Source: Trichobilharzia regenti (Eukaryota > Platyhelminthes > Trematoda > Strigeidida > Schistosomatidae). From it: a stretch of 64,000 nucleotides of DNA. The stretch covers positions 84,852,903 to 84,916,902 of the forward strand of contig OX235262.1 in assembly GCA_944472135.2 (NCBI GenBank). The letters run 5' to 3'. A model generated the notes under the pieces. That model was not told the origin of the DNA, did not search any database, and worked only from the letters and a program-made list of their open reading frames with translations. Positions 10,696 through 21,526 of this stretch are shown in pieces. How positions within the stretch are numbered: position 1 is the first letter of the stretch; every line of letters begins with the position of its first letter. A program made the position numbers and the translations under genes.

Positions 10696-10999
10696 ATAAG
10701 ACAAAGAGATGGCTGCAGCGAAGAGGTCATTTTCAACGAAGTCATCAACTAGGTCGTACATTTCTGAGTGTGTAACAAAAGGAGAAAAGGTTTCACTGCT
10801 ATTTCAGGTCAAAGATCAAAATATAATGAATAATGGTGTGAAATTATGACATTTTTGACGGCGTGCTGCTCTGCCTAAATTTACTGTCCACCTAAGTGTA
10901 TCGTGTTTCGTTCATTTCATATTGTTTTAATCATACACTTGTGTCTAAGAATCGTAATGTTTACTCAAGTACATTTTTAAATAGGCTCCTGAAAGAAAT

Positions 11000-11235
11000 G
11001 GGTGCGTTGACAGCGCAGCGATAGAATGTTTGCCAACCACACATGTGGTTCAGAATTCGATCCTCAGTCGACGCACTTCTCTTCCTTGCTAAGTCAGTAA
11101 TAAGATTAGTAAAGAGAGGGGGTTTGGTATGAGGCTAGCAGCTTCATCTCGTAAAAGTAAACACCACTGCCACCAGAATTTCAAGCCTTTAGCTTGAAGC
11201 CCTATGTTCCACTGGGAACGTAAAGGAATAAAATA
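11000..11235 (+). repeat. SINE-A copy, diverged
   Basis: GGGTGCGTTGACAGCGCAGC, GAATTCGATCCTCAG, then GGTATGAGGCTAGCAGC and CTATGTTCCACTGGGAACGT. The stretch 11240-11908 that follows is AT-rich with no feature recognised. Confidence 0.7.
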
Positions 11236-11908
11236 AAAATTATTGACAGAAATGGAGGAGAAACATCGTGAGTTACTTGAGCATGCCTCGTATGAAACAA
11301 TATTGCCTTATCATATTACTTAAATATTCTGTACAAGGACCAAATGCCTTAAAATAAGAAATTTTTTGAAAATTCTGTAGTGTATAAATGCATTTTACTG
11401 AATAAAGCTATTACTATTATTATAATTATAAGAAAAATAAACAGCTAATTTTGATACAAAACACGATCGTCTAATAATAACATTTTGTTGAGAATGTGGA
11501 GTATTTATGATGGCCATAGTAAGGACGAAAGGCTGAACGTGCATTTTTTGGATAAATAGTGTTGGCTTGTACTTTCGAATTGACAATGCTTCAGCTATGT
11601 TCAGATGACTTGATCACACTTCATAAGTTTCATCAATATAGAAAAAGAGTTTGAGAACTGTGACTTGATTATGAAATGATTGTAACTGATGAAAAATAAA
11701 CAATTCATGAGTAATTCTCATCTAGACATGTAGTTCAGCAAAAAAGTCTGTTTTCGGCAAATTCATCCACTTAGCTGTACAATCGCATTTATATTTCATT
11801 ATTTTTGTATATATATGTGTGCATTGGGTTTATTAGATCAGAATAAAAGAAAGTTATTGTCAAGATATTTCAAAAATGTGATATGTAGTCAAAAAGGGAG
11901 TTATTAAT

Positions 11909-12136
11909 GTGCGTCGGTGGTATAGCGGTTAGGACGCTCGCCGACCATCCACATGTTCCGGGGTTCGATCCCCGGACGGCGCACTCCTTCACCTCACTGA
12001 GCCAGAAATAATGCTGGTAAAGAGGAAAGGTTGGGCATGAGGCTAGCAACCCCATCCTGTAAAAATTAAACACTGCTACAGAAACTTCAAGCCACTAGCT
12101 TGGAGCCCTATGTTCCACTGGGAACGTGAAGGAAAA
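11909..12136 (+). repeat. SINE-A copy, well preserved
   Basis: The head GCGTCGGTGGTATAGCGGTT has A-box, GGGGTTCGATCCCCGG B-box and closing GGCGCAC. The body CTGGTAAAGAGGAAAGGTTG leads to CCTATGTTCCACTGGGAACG. Good reference copy for the family, with 16.0 and 55.5 kb. Confidence 0.9.
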
Positions 12137-12334
12137 ATTATTTATTATTTATTATTAATGTTAATCAACACACAAACAGAAGTTGAATAAGCGTAGAACA
12201 GTTGCGTAATAAGATGAATAGTTCAGCGAGTGAATCGCAATTGGGATGCATATAGAAACAGAGAAAAATATGGAATTATGTAGGAGTTAGAAAAAAACAA
12301 GCACACAAACATCAAGTCATTAGGAGTCAAGATG

Positions 12335-12850
12335 GTTTTTACCATGACAGCAGAAGTGGTTGGACGATTTTCTCTTGTATACATAACTCTGGCTTCTCCA
12401 GATGAATGGTTAAGGATTCAGTAATACAACGGAGACGGAAGCGTATTGCCTTTGGTAGGTTGTCCTTTACCTAGTAGACCACTTTGAAGAAGGCTTTTGT
12501 TGAAATGGAATGATCCGTGTTGACGAGATATTCGATTATCGCCACCTATACCTTTTGTAGCTATGTGGGATAGTGTTCTTGAATCCTTTTGGCCAGGATA
12601 CGCGTCGAACGGCCAATGTACAGCAACAGGTGAACAGATATATGAGCACACACAAACATCAATATAGTATTACTTATTGATGTTGTTCCGAGCACTATTC
12701 ATTGCTCATGGTCATCTCCATCATATGAATAGTTTCTCATTTCTTTGTTCTTTATTCATGAATGTACTATCCAGTTGATGACCTCATCGAAACTAAAAAC
12801 TTTTCGTCGTTTTTTCCTACCGATTAAGGCACATCTACATATGTTAAGTG
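12335..12850 (-). mobile_element. Penelope-like element, endonuclease fragment and terminal-repeat piece
   Basis: Reading the minus strand across frame breaks gives GRSTRILAKRIQEHYPT, then ...EYLVNTDHSIS..., then LEKPELCIQEKIVQPLLLSW and a stop. These match the GIY-YIG endonuclease end of the copy at 49.3 kb. To the right, TATTACTTATTGATG...TTGCTCATGG resembles the terminal repeats at 30.2 kb. The reverse transcriptase is absent. Confidence 0.7.
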
Positions 12851-14169
12851 AGATGTGAGTTCTTCAATAAATTCTATTTAAATTTTGTAGTGAATAACAT
12901 TCTTTGTGAATTCCTACAAGCTAGATCTGTGTGTGACAGTTGCTTTTCTCTGTCTTTTGAAGTATTCTAACTGATCTATGTTACGTAATACATCGTGTAC
13001 TTGTAAGTTTGCATCCTACACAGCCTAATCATAGTGTTTCTTGATATGTAATACTTAACAAAGTTTAATCGTAATTTGTACGTAGAAGTTAGAAAACAAG
13101 CACACTTACAATGAAATACAGAGAGATAGAGAGGCGAAAATACTTTTGAATCTTGCACAAAAGTTTGCCTGTAAAGACAAGCACCAACTTATTTTATTTC
13201 ATTTACATTTAACAATAAGAGCGAGTTTTGTATCTACGGTAAATATGTCATCTAGAGATGTATATATAATCTGCAGTTCACAAAGGCCCTTGAGAGTAAG
13301 TCCTATTAAATCCAATTTTTATGCATGTTGATAGTTTACAGAAAACTATATCTACAGATATCAGTTGTTTCTTCAATTCTATGAAATAAAAGCTGGGACT
13401 AATCAGTGTAGAATTTAGTGAAAATATAGACAGACTTCCAAAAGCTTATCTATTTGATCTCTCAAAATAAAAAATATGTCGAAATATTGCTGTTAAAACT
13501 TTCTACTACAGATATTTATTAAACACGGCTTTCTAGCCAACGGTAGATCATTTACAGCTTTATTAAAATCACTTTAGTGGTCACTTTAACGACATTTCCA
13601 AATCTTAATCATAATCATCATTCAGCTATTCGTATGCTTTATAATGCCGTATTTTTGCGCTGAATGTGGATTTTGAATGCGGAGCTTCACTGTCCTTCTA
13701 GATTGCATTTTCAGTGAATACTTCATTATGAAGTGTTTTTTGAATTTCCCACGGATAATACGGCTCTCTTGTCTGATGACCTAGACCGAGACTGTTTTTC
13801 TTCTATGGTTTTCTTGTGATAGATAGACAGTTTTTGAAAAAATTTTTAGCCATTTTGACTTATTGTTTATTAACTGATAAATATGATCCATATCAACATG
13901 TCGATTGAGCTAAGACTGATTTTGATGCAAGGTTAATGGGAACTTCCTGGCATTCTTAGTATTTCTTCAGTTTCAAAAATGTTCACATTTTACCATTCGG
14001 GTCGATGTTCTTAGCTGCTAACCTTTACTGACACGGAGGAATACAGGTAAAGTCTCTTTACGGCTAGTTTATGGTCTTCAAATGGAAGCCGAATTGTAAG
14101 TCGACTTTGACATGTGCAATGGATGCAGTTGATCACAACCACGGTCATCAGGAGAGGCAGTCATGCTAT
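12851..14169. other. Intronic DNA, nothing recognised
   Basis: No repeat head, RT or transposase similarity, and no exon-like frame was seen over about 1.3 kb. One of the longer repeat-poor stretches. Confidence 0.45.
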
Positions 14170-14412
14170 TCTAATTGAATTTTAGATTTTCCCGTCGATT
14201 GATTGGGCCGAAGTGCTCAGTCTGAGGTTGATATGTCGGCCTCTTGTGCAGATGCTTTGACGATGTCTGAGGATTGGTGGATGGTGACTAGCAGTGGAAT
14301 CCACGATGCGCATTTCGTCCTATTTGGGACTCGTCATCCAGACGTACCTGCATTTCCCAGTGAATGATGGTGTTCCCACCGAGGCCCGAACCCAGTTCCC
14401 GTGGCTTCAATA
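14170..14412 (-). repeat. SINE-H (Sm-alpha-like) copy, minus strand
   Basis: Right to left it reads head B-box, hammerhead, then 3' block (AAATCTAAAATTCAATTAG complement at the left end). The hammerhead core is mutated: the first core C is A (GGATGACGAG), stem I is disrupted and the cleavage region reads GCATCGTGG. Confidence 0.85.
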
Positions 14413-14439
14413 GGCGGGAAAATCTTGAATTCAATTAAA

Positions 14440-14768
14440 TAAACATGACCCGTTGCACAAGAGGTGGCTCTCGTGGCACAAGTGGTCTAGTGTATAGCGC
14501 TTTGGCGGTTAAAGCTATGGGTACTGGGTTCGAGCCTCAGTGGGAACATCATCACTCACTGAGAAATGCAGGTACATCCAGCTGACGAGTCCCAAATAGG
14601 ACGAAATGCGCATCCTGGATTCCACTGCTAGCCACCATCCACCAATTGTATACTAATTAAATGGCCAGACATCGTCGAGGCGTCTGCACAAGAAGCCGAC
14701 ATGTCAACCTGAAACCGAGCACTTCGGTCCAATCAATCGACGGGAAAATCGAAAATTCAATTCAATAA
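14440..14768 (+). repeat. SINE-H (Sm-alpha-like) copy with intact ribozyme
   Basis: Head GGCACAAGTGGTCTAGTG with A-box and a GGGTTCGAGCC B-box, then the hammerhead at 14568-14628, then GTCTGCACAAGAAGCCGACA and the 3' end CGGGAAAATCGAAAATTCAA. It stands head to head with the minus copy just upstream. Pol III promoter boxes in the head suggest it could be transcribed. Confidence 0.9.
14568..14628 (+). ncRNA. Hammerhead ribozyme (schistosome Sm-alpha type)
   Basis: Self-cleaving RNA. Core CTGACGA at 14582-14588 and GAAA at 14603-14606 flank stem II (GTCC/GGAC, loop CAAATA). Stem III is a two-pair helix with loop GCGC, followed by the cleavage-site C at 14614. Stem I pairs ATCCAG (14576-14581) with CTGGAT (14615-14620), and beyond an internal loop GCAG (14568) with CTGC (14625-14628). 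All core positions needed for cleavage are present. The very short stem III is typical of schistosome ribozymes and may favour dimer activity. Confidence 0.88.
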
Positions 14769-15405
14769 GTTATGAATGTTATTAATCAAAGCTTAGGAAA
14801 TAATCTGAGATAATGGCTCTGTATCCTGAGGGAAATATCATTTTCATCCTTCCGTTGTGATAAATTGTTTAGTTCCTGTTGCTTTCTTTATCTTGCTGTA
14901 ATGATACAGATATATCCTAAACTATACTGATGATGATAGCTACTTATTAGTCATAAACGTTCATTCATTTCAGATCAACACATCGATTTATTTCTTTTGA
15001 CATTTTATTTGATTATTTATTACGGTTGGTAATAAATTTCAGTTGATACATAGGAGCATTTTTCTTAAATGCCTTTTTTTATATGAAACACTGAATATAT
15101 TCACCCAGTTAATGCTTTATCCTAAGATTATTTATTGTATTAGTCTTCTCATGTATTCATTATTTTAAAAAAATAAGAATGAATTACATAATTAATAATA
15201 ATTTACAGGTAAATTATCACGTTAATATTCCGACTGTAATTACCACTGGAAAAGTCCTTGCCCACATGAAACTTGTAGTATTAGAAACCTAATTTTTCTC
15301 CTCTACTCACCTCTATTTTCATTCAGTCCAACCTATTTATCTTTTGTGAAGTAGACAGCAAATTCAAAAAAAAATTCAAAAATATTCGTGTGGATTTCAG
15401 AATAA
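14769..15405. other. Intronic DNA, nothing recognised
   Basis: AT-rich with no repeat block or frame I recognise. Confidence 0.4.
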
Positions 15406-15965
15406 TTTCAGTTGTTGGATTTTGTTCATGGACAAACACTAATTAGAGATATCAATGAAAACCAGAATGCACTGGACATCTGTTCCTCCCTAGTTGTGGA
15501 CCCTTCAGAGTGCTTGCCCACGACCCAACCAGGGTTCGAACCCGGAACCTTCGGGTTGCAAGACCAAGCTCGTTCGCGAGGCTGATTCTCTCGAACTAAT
15601 ATCAGTTCGTGGTGAAAATCTAAACATTGAGGTAGAAAACTGTCGTGTACATTCAACCTAATACAATCTCAGATAGTCTCAAAGTCAATTAATAACCTGT
15701 TCCTCCTCTTCTATTTACGATTGGTAGGAGAAGACATCATTAGACAGCTACTGTGATGATTAACGGACAGTATTGTATTGTTAATTCTCATGATAGTTGG
15801 AGGTTACCCTTGGTGACTGCAGTGAAACTTTGACCTGTGTACCATTTACGTCTCACAGATAAGCTGATAAGACCTGAAATTGGTAATTTGGAGGTTGCTT
15901 GTTCACATCTTGCCATGAGCCAGATTCTCATTTCATCTTCAATCATAACGCAGTGCATCAATGAA
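15406..15965 (-). repeat. SINE-D composite repeat, copy 1
   Basis: It contains a minus-strand tRNA-like head (GGGTTCGAACCCGGAACC) with a body GGACATCTGTTCCTCCCTAG, flanked by GAACTAATATCAGTTCGTGG, then a non-SINE tail (ATTGGTAGGAGAAGACATC, GGTTACCCTTGGTGACTGC) ending in another tRNA-like piece. Positions 15472-15835 are almost identical to 21590-21953. The outer parts of the two copies are far more diverged. Confidence 0.85.
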
Positions 15966-15998
15966 AAGTCAGTTTAATAAGTTGATATTTTGAATAGT

Positions 15999-16184
15999 GA
16001 GCGTCGGTGGTATAGTGGTTAGGACGCTCGCCGACCATCCACATGTTCCGGGGTTCGATCCCCGGCCGACGAACTCCTTTACCTCGCTAAGCCAGAAATA
16101 ATGCTGGTAAAGAGGAAAGGTTGGACATGAGGCTAGCAATCCCATCCTGTAAAATAAACACTGCTAGAGAAACTTCAAGCCACT
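15999..16184 (+). repeat. SINE-A copy
   Basis: Intact head (GCGTCGGTGGTATAGTGGTT, GGGGTTCGATCCCCGG) and body through AACTTCAAGCCACTA, where it is cut off by an AT-rich palindrome. Confidence 0.9.
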
Positions 16185-16212
16185 AATGCGAATATATATA
16201 TATATTCGCATT
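16185..16212. repeat. 28-bp perfect palindrome
   Basis: AATGCGAATATATA followed by its exact reverse complement, replacing the 3' end of the SINE-A copy. Confidence 0.9.
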
Positions 16213-16774
16213 CGATTTATGTAAATAAGCTATGTGATTTTAATATTTTAGCAATAAGAGGAGTGAACTGTCATTTTTTTTATTAATCAAATAAATATTT
16301 TAATGACTACATCCGTATTTACTGACCTAGTTAAATTATTTTTCCTCTGAAAATAAAAATTGGCCTTGAATATAAGCGCATAATCTTATCTTATTTTTTG
16401 ACGTATCCTAAAATCCTTATGATCAATAAAAAAGGCTAGTGAAATAATTCTTGACCTTATTTATTTATGCAAATAGATTTTATCTTAAAGCAGAGAAGAA
16501 AAGCGAAATTAAGGCCTTGGATCCTCCATCCCAGAGTCATATTCATTCAGAACATCTTGTTTTATTTGTTGCTTTAAGTAGTTTCGTAAAACAATATTCG
16601 TGATGAGACTATCTGAGAGAGAGTCTTGGATCTTTTGACTTTTACTTGTATAATCAGCAATAATTGAAGCCAAAAATGGAAATTATGAATTGCGGCAGGA
16701 TTTGAACTAGTAGCCATTGAATTAGAAGCAGTAAGTTGGCGGTAAAATAATGGTCTGGTTAGCGGTTATGCCTT

Positions 16775-17100
16775 ATAGCTCAGCTGGTAGAACATAGTAC
16801 AGGTAATCTGGTGTCCTCTGGTTCAATCCTGTCATTAAGTAGTGATTGTTATTTCAAATTCATTCACTGACGACTGCATTAACAACAATTTGTTAACCAA
16901 AGACTGTCTAAGACAGTCTCATTGGCCATTAACAACCTTCTTGTCTCCTTTTAATTTTAGTATAAATAGGATTGACAGGAGAAGACTTATTTAGGCAGTT
17001 AGTATGATGATAAGTGGGTAATCATTTAAATATTTGGGAACTATACCTGGCTGTTTCAGTGAAATAATAATCAGTTGAAAAGAAGGTGACTGAAAATAAA
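16775..17100 (+). repeat. tRNA-like motif plus diverged SINE-D tail
   Basis: TTATAGCTCAGCTGGTAGAA (A-box) and CTCTGGTTCAATCCTGTC (B-box) resemble a degenerate Pol III head. Then GACAGGAGAAGACTTATTTA...GGCTGTTTCAGTGAAA follows the order of the tail seen at 15.7 kb. Not an intact tRNA. Confidence 0.45.
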
Positions 17101-17916
17101 TGAATATAATTTTTGTTTCCATAGAGATAGAAAGACCAAATCTGCAGTATAAAATTATATCATTCTATTTCACAGGTCCTCATCAGCTGCAAACTACCTG
17201 AAATTACAATGGCTATAGATAAAGACATTTCATACTTCAGTGTTTGAAAGGTAGTTGAGAAAACATTATAAGATGAACGCATCTGGAATATAAGAATTAC
17301 GAATTTTAGTTTGAGTCATCAACATTTTATATACTTTCAAACTATGAAAAAAGGGATTTGACAGAAGACAAAAACAGAAGAATCTAAAAAACAGCATTAG
17401 CCTGTACGTCAACATAATAACTCAAGAAGGGTAAAGTTCATCAAATTGAAAACTTGCCCAGTGAGCTGAGCTCACTAATGTGTATGACTAATCAGTGTAA
17501 TCAAAATAATACGGTTACCAAGGGAGTGAAAGATTAACTACACTCCTTTTCTGTGTTTGGTTTGAAACATTTGATTGCAACTGCTTCAACAAATCGGCGT
17601 AAATTAGCTGTCCTTTGTATGTTTGGTAATTTGAAGGATTTAGAAATCTGGACGAAGTGACCCATATCTACTATGTGTCAAGTAATTGTACTCTGTAAAT
17701 ATCTGCTTCCTTTTAGGCATAATTTTCTTGGAATATGCTCTGAAAACGGGATAGAAGCCTTCTTTCTGTCCTTCCAACGCAATTGCTGTCGCCGGTGCAC
17801 GTAAATTTACAAATGTAGTTGGAGGTAATATCAGTAGGGTACCTAGAGAGTTTCGATTACTTTATAGAGCATGTAGTGCTGAATAGCGACACCAGCTTAG
17901 CTGTAAGCAAGCATCT

Positions 17917-18097
17917 GTGCGTCGGTGGCACAGTGGTTAGGACTCTCACCGACCATGCACATGGTCCGAGGTTTGATCCCCTGCCGACGCACACCTGATA
18001 TCAATGGTCGGCCTACAAAATTTGGGCTACCGATATCCATCCTGAAAATTTCATACTTGTACCAAAATACAGTGTGGATTCAAGCTGTAATCAAAAA
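17917..18097 (+). repeat. SINE-B copy nested in the Penelope-like element
   Basis: The head GCGTCGGTGGCACAGTGGTT is the same as in SINE-A. The body is different: CACCTGATATCAATGGTCGG, then TTCATACTTGTACCAAAATA and CAAGCTGTAATC. It splits the endonuclease end of the host element, so it inserted later. Confidence 0.88.
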
Positions 18098-18361
18098 TCA
18101 TCTTTTTATTGCTCCTCTTATCCTCTTGTTAATCTTTTGTGATACTGCTTCTCCTTTGAATGAGAGGCAAATGAACACTTTCTTCTCTTCAACTGTTGGG
18201 TAGTTCGCTTTCTCATCCTTTTCGTTGCTGTATTTTAGGATAAATCCCTTTGGATACTGGGTTTCCTTTAGGCATTCTGCAACAGAGCTTAATTCCTCTT
18301 CTACTTAGTTAGCGAACATAACTTCCTCGCTCCGTCGTACAGTGTCCTTACAAATCCCCAC

Positions 18362-18814
18362 TTATAGGTTGTAGGGCAAAAGCTGTTGTAGTGAAGAAAT
18401 TGTCCCGTCCAGGTTTCTTTTCTGAATATGAACTTTTGGACTGTTCCAATGTTTCTTCTTTTTTACATAAAGGTCCAGGAAATTAAACTCGTCGTTGTAT
18501 TCATATTCCATGGTGAATTTAATGTTTAGGTGGATCTCATCAAGGCGGTCAAATAATCTGGATGCCTGATTCATGTAGTTACAAACAACAAACGTATCAT
18601 CGACATATGGGCGATAGTAGGTTGCTTCATTGATAGCATCACTCAGTCGCGTCTGTTCCAGATAACTCATCAAGATGTCAGCTAGAATACGTCTTCGAGG
18701 TGAAACCATGGTGACCACATCAGTTTGTTGTGAGAATTGGTTGTTGAATTTGAATTGGATGTCTTTTATGCAACAAATTAGTAGGCGCTTCACCTCTGTT
18801 TCCGGTAATGGCAA
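18362..18814 (-). pseudogene. Penelope-like reverse transcriptase, catalytic part
   Basis: Minus frame of 150 codons. YRPYVDDTFVV holds the catalytic YVDD. LNIKFTMEYEYNDEFNFLDL is the Penelope-type motif after the palm, and KRNLDGTISS follows. It starts MPLPETEVKRLL, continuing the RT from the right-hand piece. The frame is broken before and after, so no full protein can be made. Confidence 0.85.
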
Positions 18815-18952
18815 TATATCTGTTTATTTACAAATGACGTCTATTGTTTCCATCACTGGTACATTTGTAAATAATGCGGTCACGTTATATGACACCATGA
18901 GATCATTTGAAATATCGACATAATCTACTTCTTCAGAAAAATGGACGGTATT

Positions 18953-19276
18953 TTACAAGCTAAGATTTGGAAATTTGTTTAGCCATAGAGCTAGTTTGTG
19001 GCATGACTGGCTTATCATTGATAATCTGTGTCTTAAGGGTACATTGGCCTTATGGATTTTTGGCAGACCATACATAAATGGGAAGTGCCTACCTTTTGAT
19101 CTGAGTTCGTTGCAAGTTTTGTTGTCAATAAGTTTCTTGATAGGGAACTCTTTCGGGGATTTATTTACTTTATTTTGAAATGACGTTGTTGCATCCTTCT
19201 TAGTTTTGTCCACCTCGATTTTTTCGGAATAGTTAAGAACTGTTAACATTTTAAGTACATAATCAGTTTTATTCAT
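18953..19276 (-). pseudogene. Penelope-like reverse transcriptase, N-terminal part
   Basis: Minus frame of 107 codons with FMYGLPKIHKANVPLRHRLS, the conserved YGLPK.HK..PLR motif of the family, preceded by a lysine-rich segment. A frame break separates it from the catalytic part. Confidence 0.82.
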
Positions 19277-19879
19277 TATAACATTATAACTCTAAATATG
19301 ACGATGTCATAATTTTCCTATAGTCTCTTTAGTGCCGCTCTATGGTGCTCAGCAAGCATCTTCTGTCTTTCAAATGGTGATGTGTTTTGGCTGCGTTCAC
19401 CTTATAATGTTTTCTCCATTAACTTTCAAACATTGACGTAAAAAATGTCATTATCTATAGTCATTATAACTTCAGGTAGTTTCCAGTTGATGAGGACCTG
19501 TGAAATAGAATGATATAATTTAATACTGAAAATTTGATCTTTCTTTCTCTATCGAAATTTATCAAAGGAATCAAATGTATGAAATAACTTTTATTCTTTC
19601 AGGTATTATAAAGGAAGCATTGATTTATCAGGGTAATTATTTCGGAAAATCCTAAGTACTACATTCAAAAAGGTAAAGTTTGTGACACATGCATTCACTG
19701 CAGGAAACTACAGCCGAAACTCACAAGTTTTTAAAGTAACAGATATTCTGGTCTAAGAAAAAGCACAGATTTTAATACCTGCACGAGTTTACTGGCCAAA
19801 CTTTTATAAATTGCCATACAAATGTACATCATACAACTGTTAGTAATAGATGGCTGGAGGCGATCGTTAGGAAGCCTTG

Positions 19880-20215
19880 CACCTAGGTTTTCGGCTAGTT
19901 TGTACTCACTAGTCAGCAAGGCGTATATGCAATTTCAAAGGAACTTAAGTCCTTTCTGAGATTAGAAACCGCCTCACCCAGTGCCACAGTCAGAGACGTT
20001 ACCACTGAGCTAGTCAGGTTTCTTAATGAATGCCTCGAACCATCAATTATCAACAGTTCACAGTGCACAGTGATGGCGAACCACCTAGAATGGTAGCCAA
20101 ATTGCAAACATGACTAACAGAATTCAGTCTGCACTAGATATAGGACTAGATATACACACTGAACTTGTTACTGACTGGTGTCCAATTAAAAATGCATCAT
20201 ACATTGCATAACAGG
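19880..20215 (-). repeat. SINE-C copy
   Basis: AGTCAGCAAGGCGTATATGC, the complement of the head with TTACCACTGAGCTAGTC, then the body CACCTAGAATGGTAGCC, CAGAATTCAGTCTGCACTA and GGTGTCCAATTAAAA. Full family order. Confidence 0.8.
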
Positions 20216-21526
20216 TCCATACATAATAATTGCTTCCAAAGAAAAGGCCTGAGTTTGTATTTATTTATTTATTTCGCATATTTTGACTGAATTTCCTCTC
20301 TTGATGCCCCTTTTAAATGCTTGTGATTCAATCCAATAGTAGAATTGTTATATTAGACTATACGTGATAACCAGTATGCCAGCGGTGAAGTATAGATCAC
20401 GTATTCTTTGTAGAGAGACTTAAAGCGACAGTCTCATCTTGTTAGAGGTAGTAATCACGCCTTAATCCAACACATCCTATTTCAACAGACGATATGAGCT
20501 GGTGGATGTCGCCTGGTTTTATAAAAACAATATTCAAAATATTGAAATTGAATTTTTAGATAGCAGTTTAAGTAGATTTGAAACCGGCTGAGTGAATAAA
20601 ATGGAGAGCTCTGGTAGCTAAATATGCGATTAGGGTGTGTGTGTGACTTGTGTAAAGTGACAACTACTGTAACACATAATTAGAGTATTATTTTTATTTT
20701 GTCTAGTGATATTCCCCAGTTTTTGGACAAAATTAATCAGAGAATTGCCATTATTATATTGTGTATTCTTTCAACTCTGACTGAATTTCAACCACAGAAC
20801 ACCAAATCAAAGTGCAGTGTAATGATGAGTCTCCATAATTGGTGAACACGTTTCACACTTTTCTGGTAGAGTCCACTTATCACTGAAGATTAAATAACAT
20901 GGTACTAGTTAGTCCCTGTCTTGTCAACTACGTCATAACTGACAATCATTAATACAGAAATTTGCTTGACTAAGCTGTCCTATAAAAACGTAAACACGGT
21001 AAATTTCCGGTTGACCGATTCCTTTTATCCGTATTAGATTTTCTTTTTAAATGTCAATTAAAGGCAATCTGGTATTGTTTTTCATCCACTGAGTAAAATA
21101 AATCATGAAAGAATTAGATGAAATATTTGCGAAAAACACACTTCTCACCAATGCACGTAAAGGAAGAGTAGACAAATATATTGTAATATTTTTATTAAGG
21201 GAACTAAAATGTGAACTGAATTTTCTACCTAGAGTTATTCACAAAAGTGCAGCAGTTCATTTCCCCACACTCCATAAGGTTAAAGAGAAAAATAAATGCA
21301 TAAAAACTCTAATAAACGGAAATTTACGGGCGAAAGAATAATTACCTAGTGAGTAATCAGGATGCATTTGATCTTAAAGATTGAAAATAGTTAATTCATC
21401 TGTGCAACTGATAACTACTTTAAGCCATATTAACAACAGTCTCCAGTCATACGGTTTTAGCATTTCTAAGATAGCAGCTAAGAAGCCTGCATCACTGAAT
21501 TCATGAACTGATGACGTGTTTTGCTT
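20216..21526. other. Intronic DNA, nothing recognised
   Basis: About 1.3 kb without a repeat block I recognise. A 78-codon lysine-rich frame at 21105-21341 (MKELDEIFAKNTLL...) has no family resemblance, no splice context and an AT-driven composition. Confidence 0.4.

Larger units (their letters stand above)
17124..19553 (-). mobile_element. Penelope-like element with inverted terminal repeats, disrupted
   Basis: Retroelement with a reverse transcriptase related to telomerase and a GIY-YIG endonuclease. RT pieces lie at 18362-18814 and 18953-19276. A decayed endonuclease lies further left (GRTERRL at about 17795 and CFKPNTEKE at about 17550, minus strand). Left end 17124-17275 and right end 19384-19553 are inverted copies sharing TATCATTCTATTTCACAGGT and neighbours. 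A SINE-B copy interrupts the element at 17917-18097. It resembles the schistosome Cercyon group, named from memory. Confidence 0.82.

Noticed and set aside
11909..11990. Calling the many A-box/B-box heads as tRNA genes
   Set aside because: The same head recurs with the same non-tRNA body attached, and arms do not fold as a cloverleaf. They are SINE heads. Only the Leu and Asp cases resemble real tRNAs.
21105..21341. 78-codon frame MKELDEIFAKNTLL... as a small gene
   Set aside because: AT- and lysine-driven composition, no family resemblance, no splice or promoter context, inside an intron.
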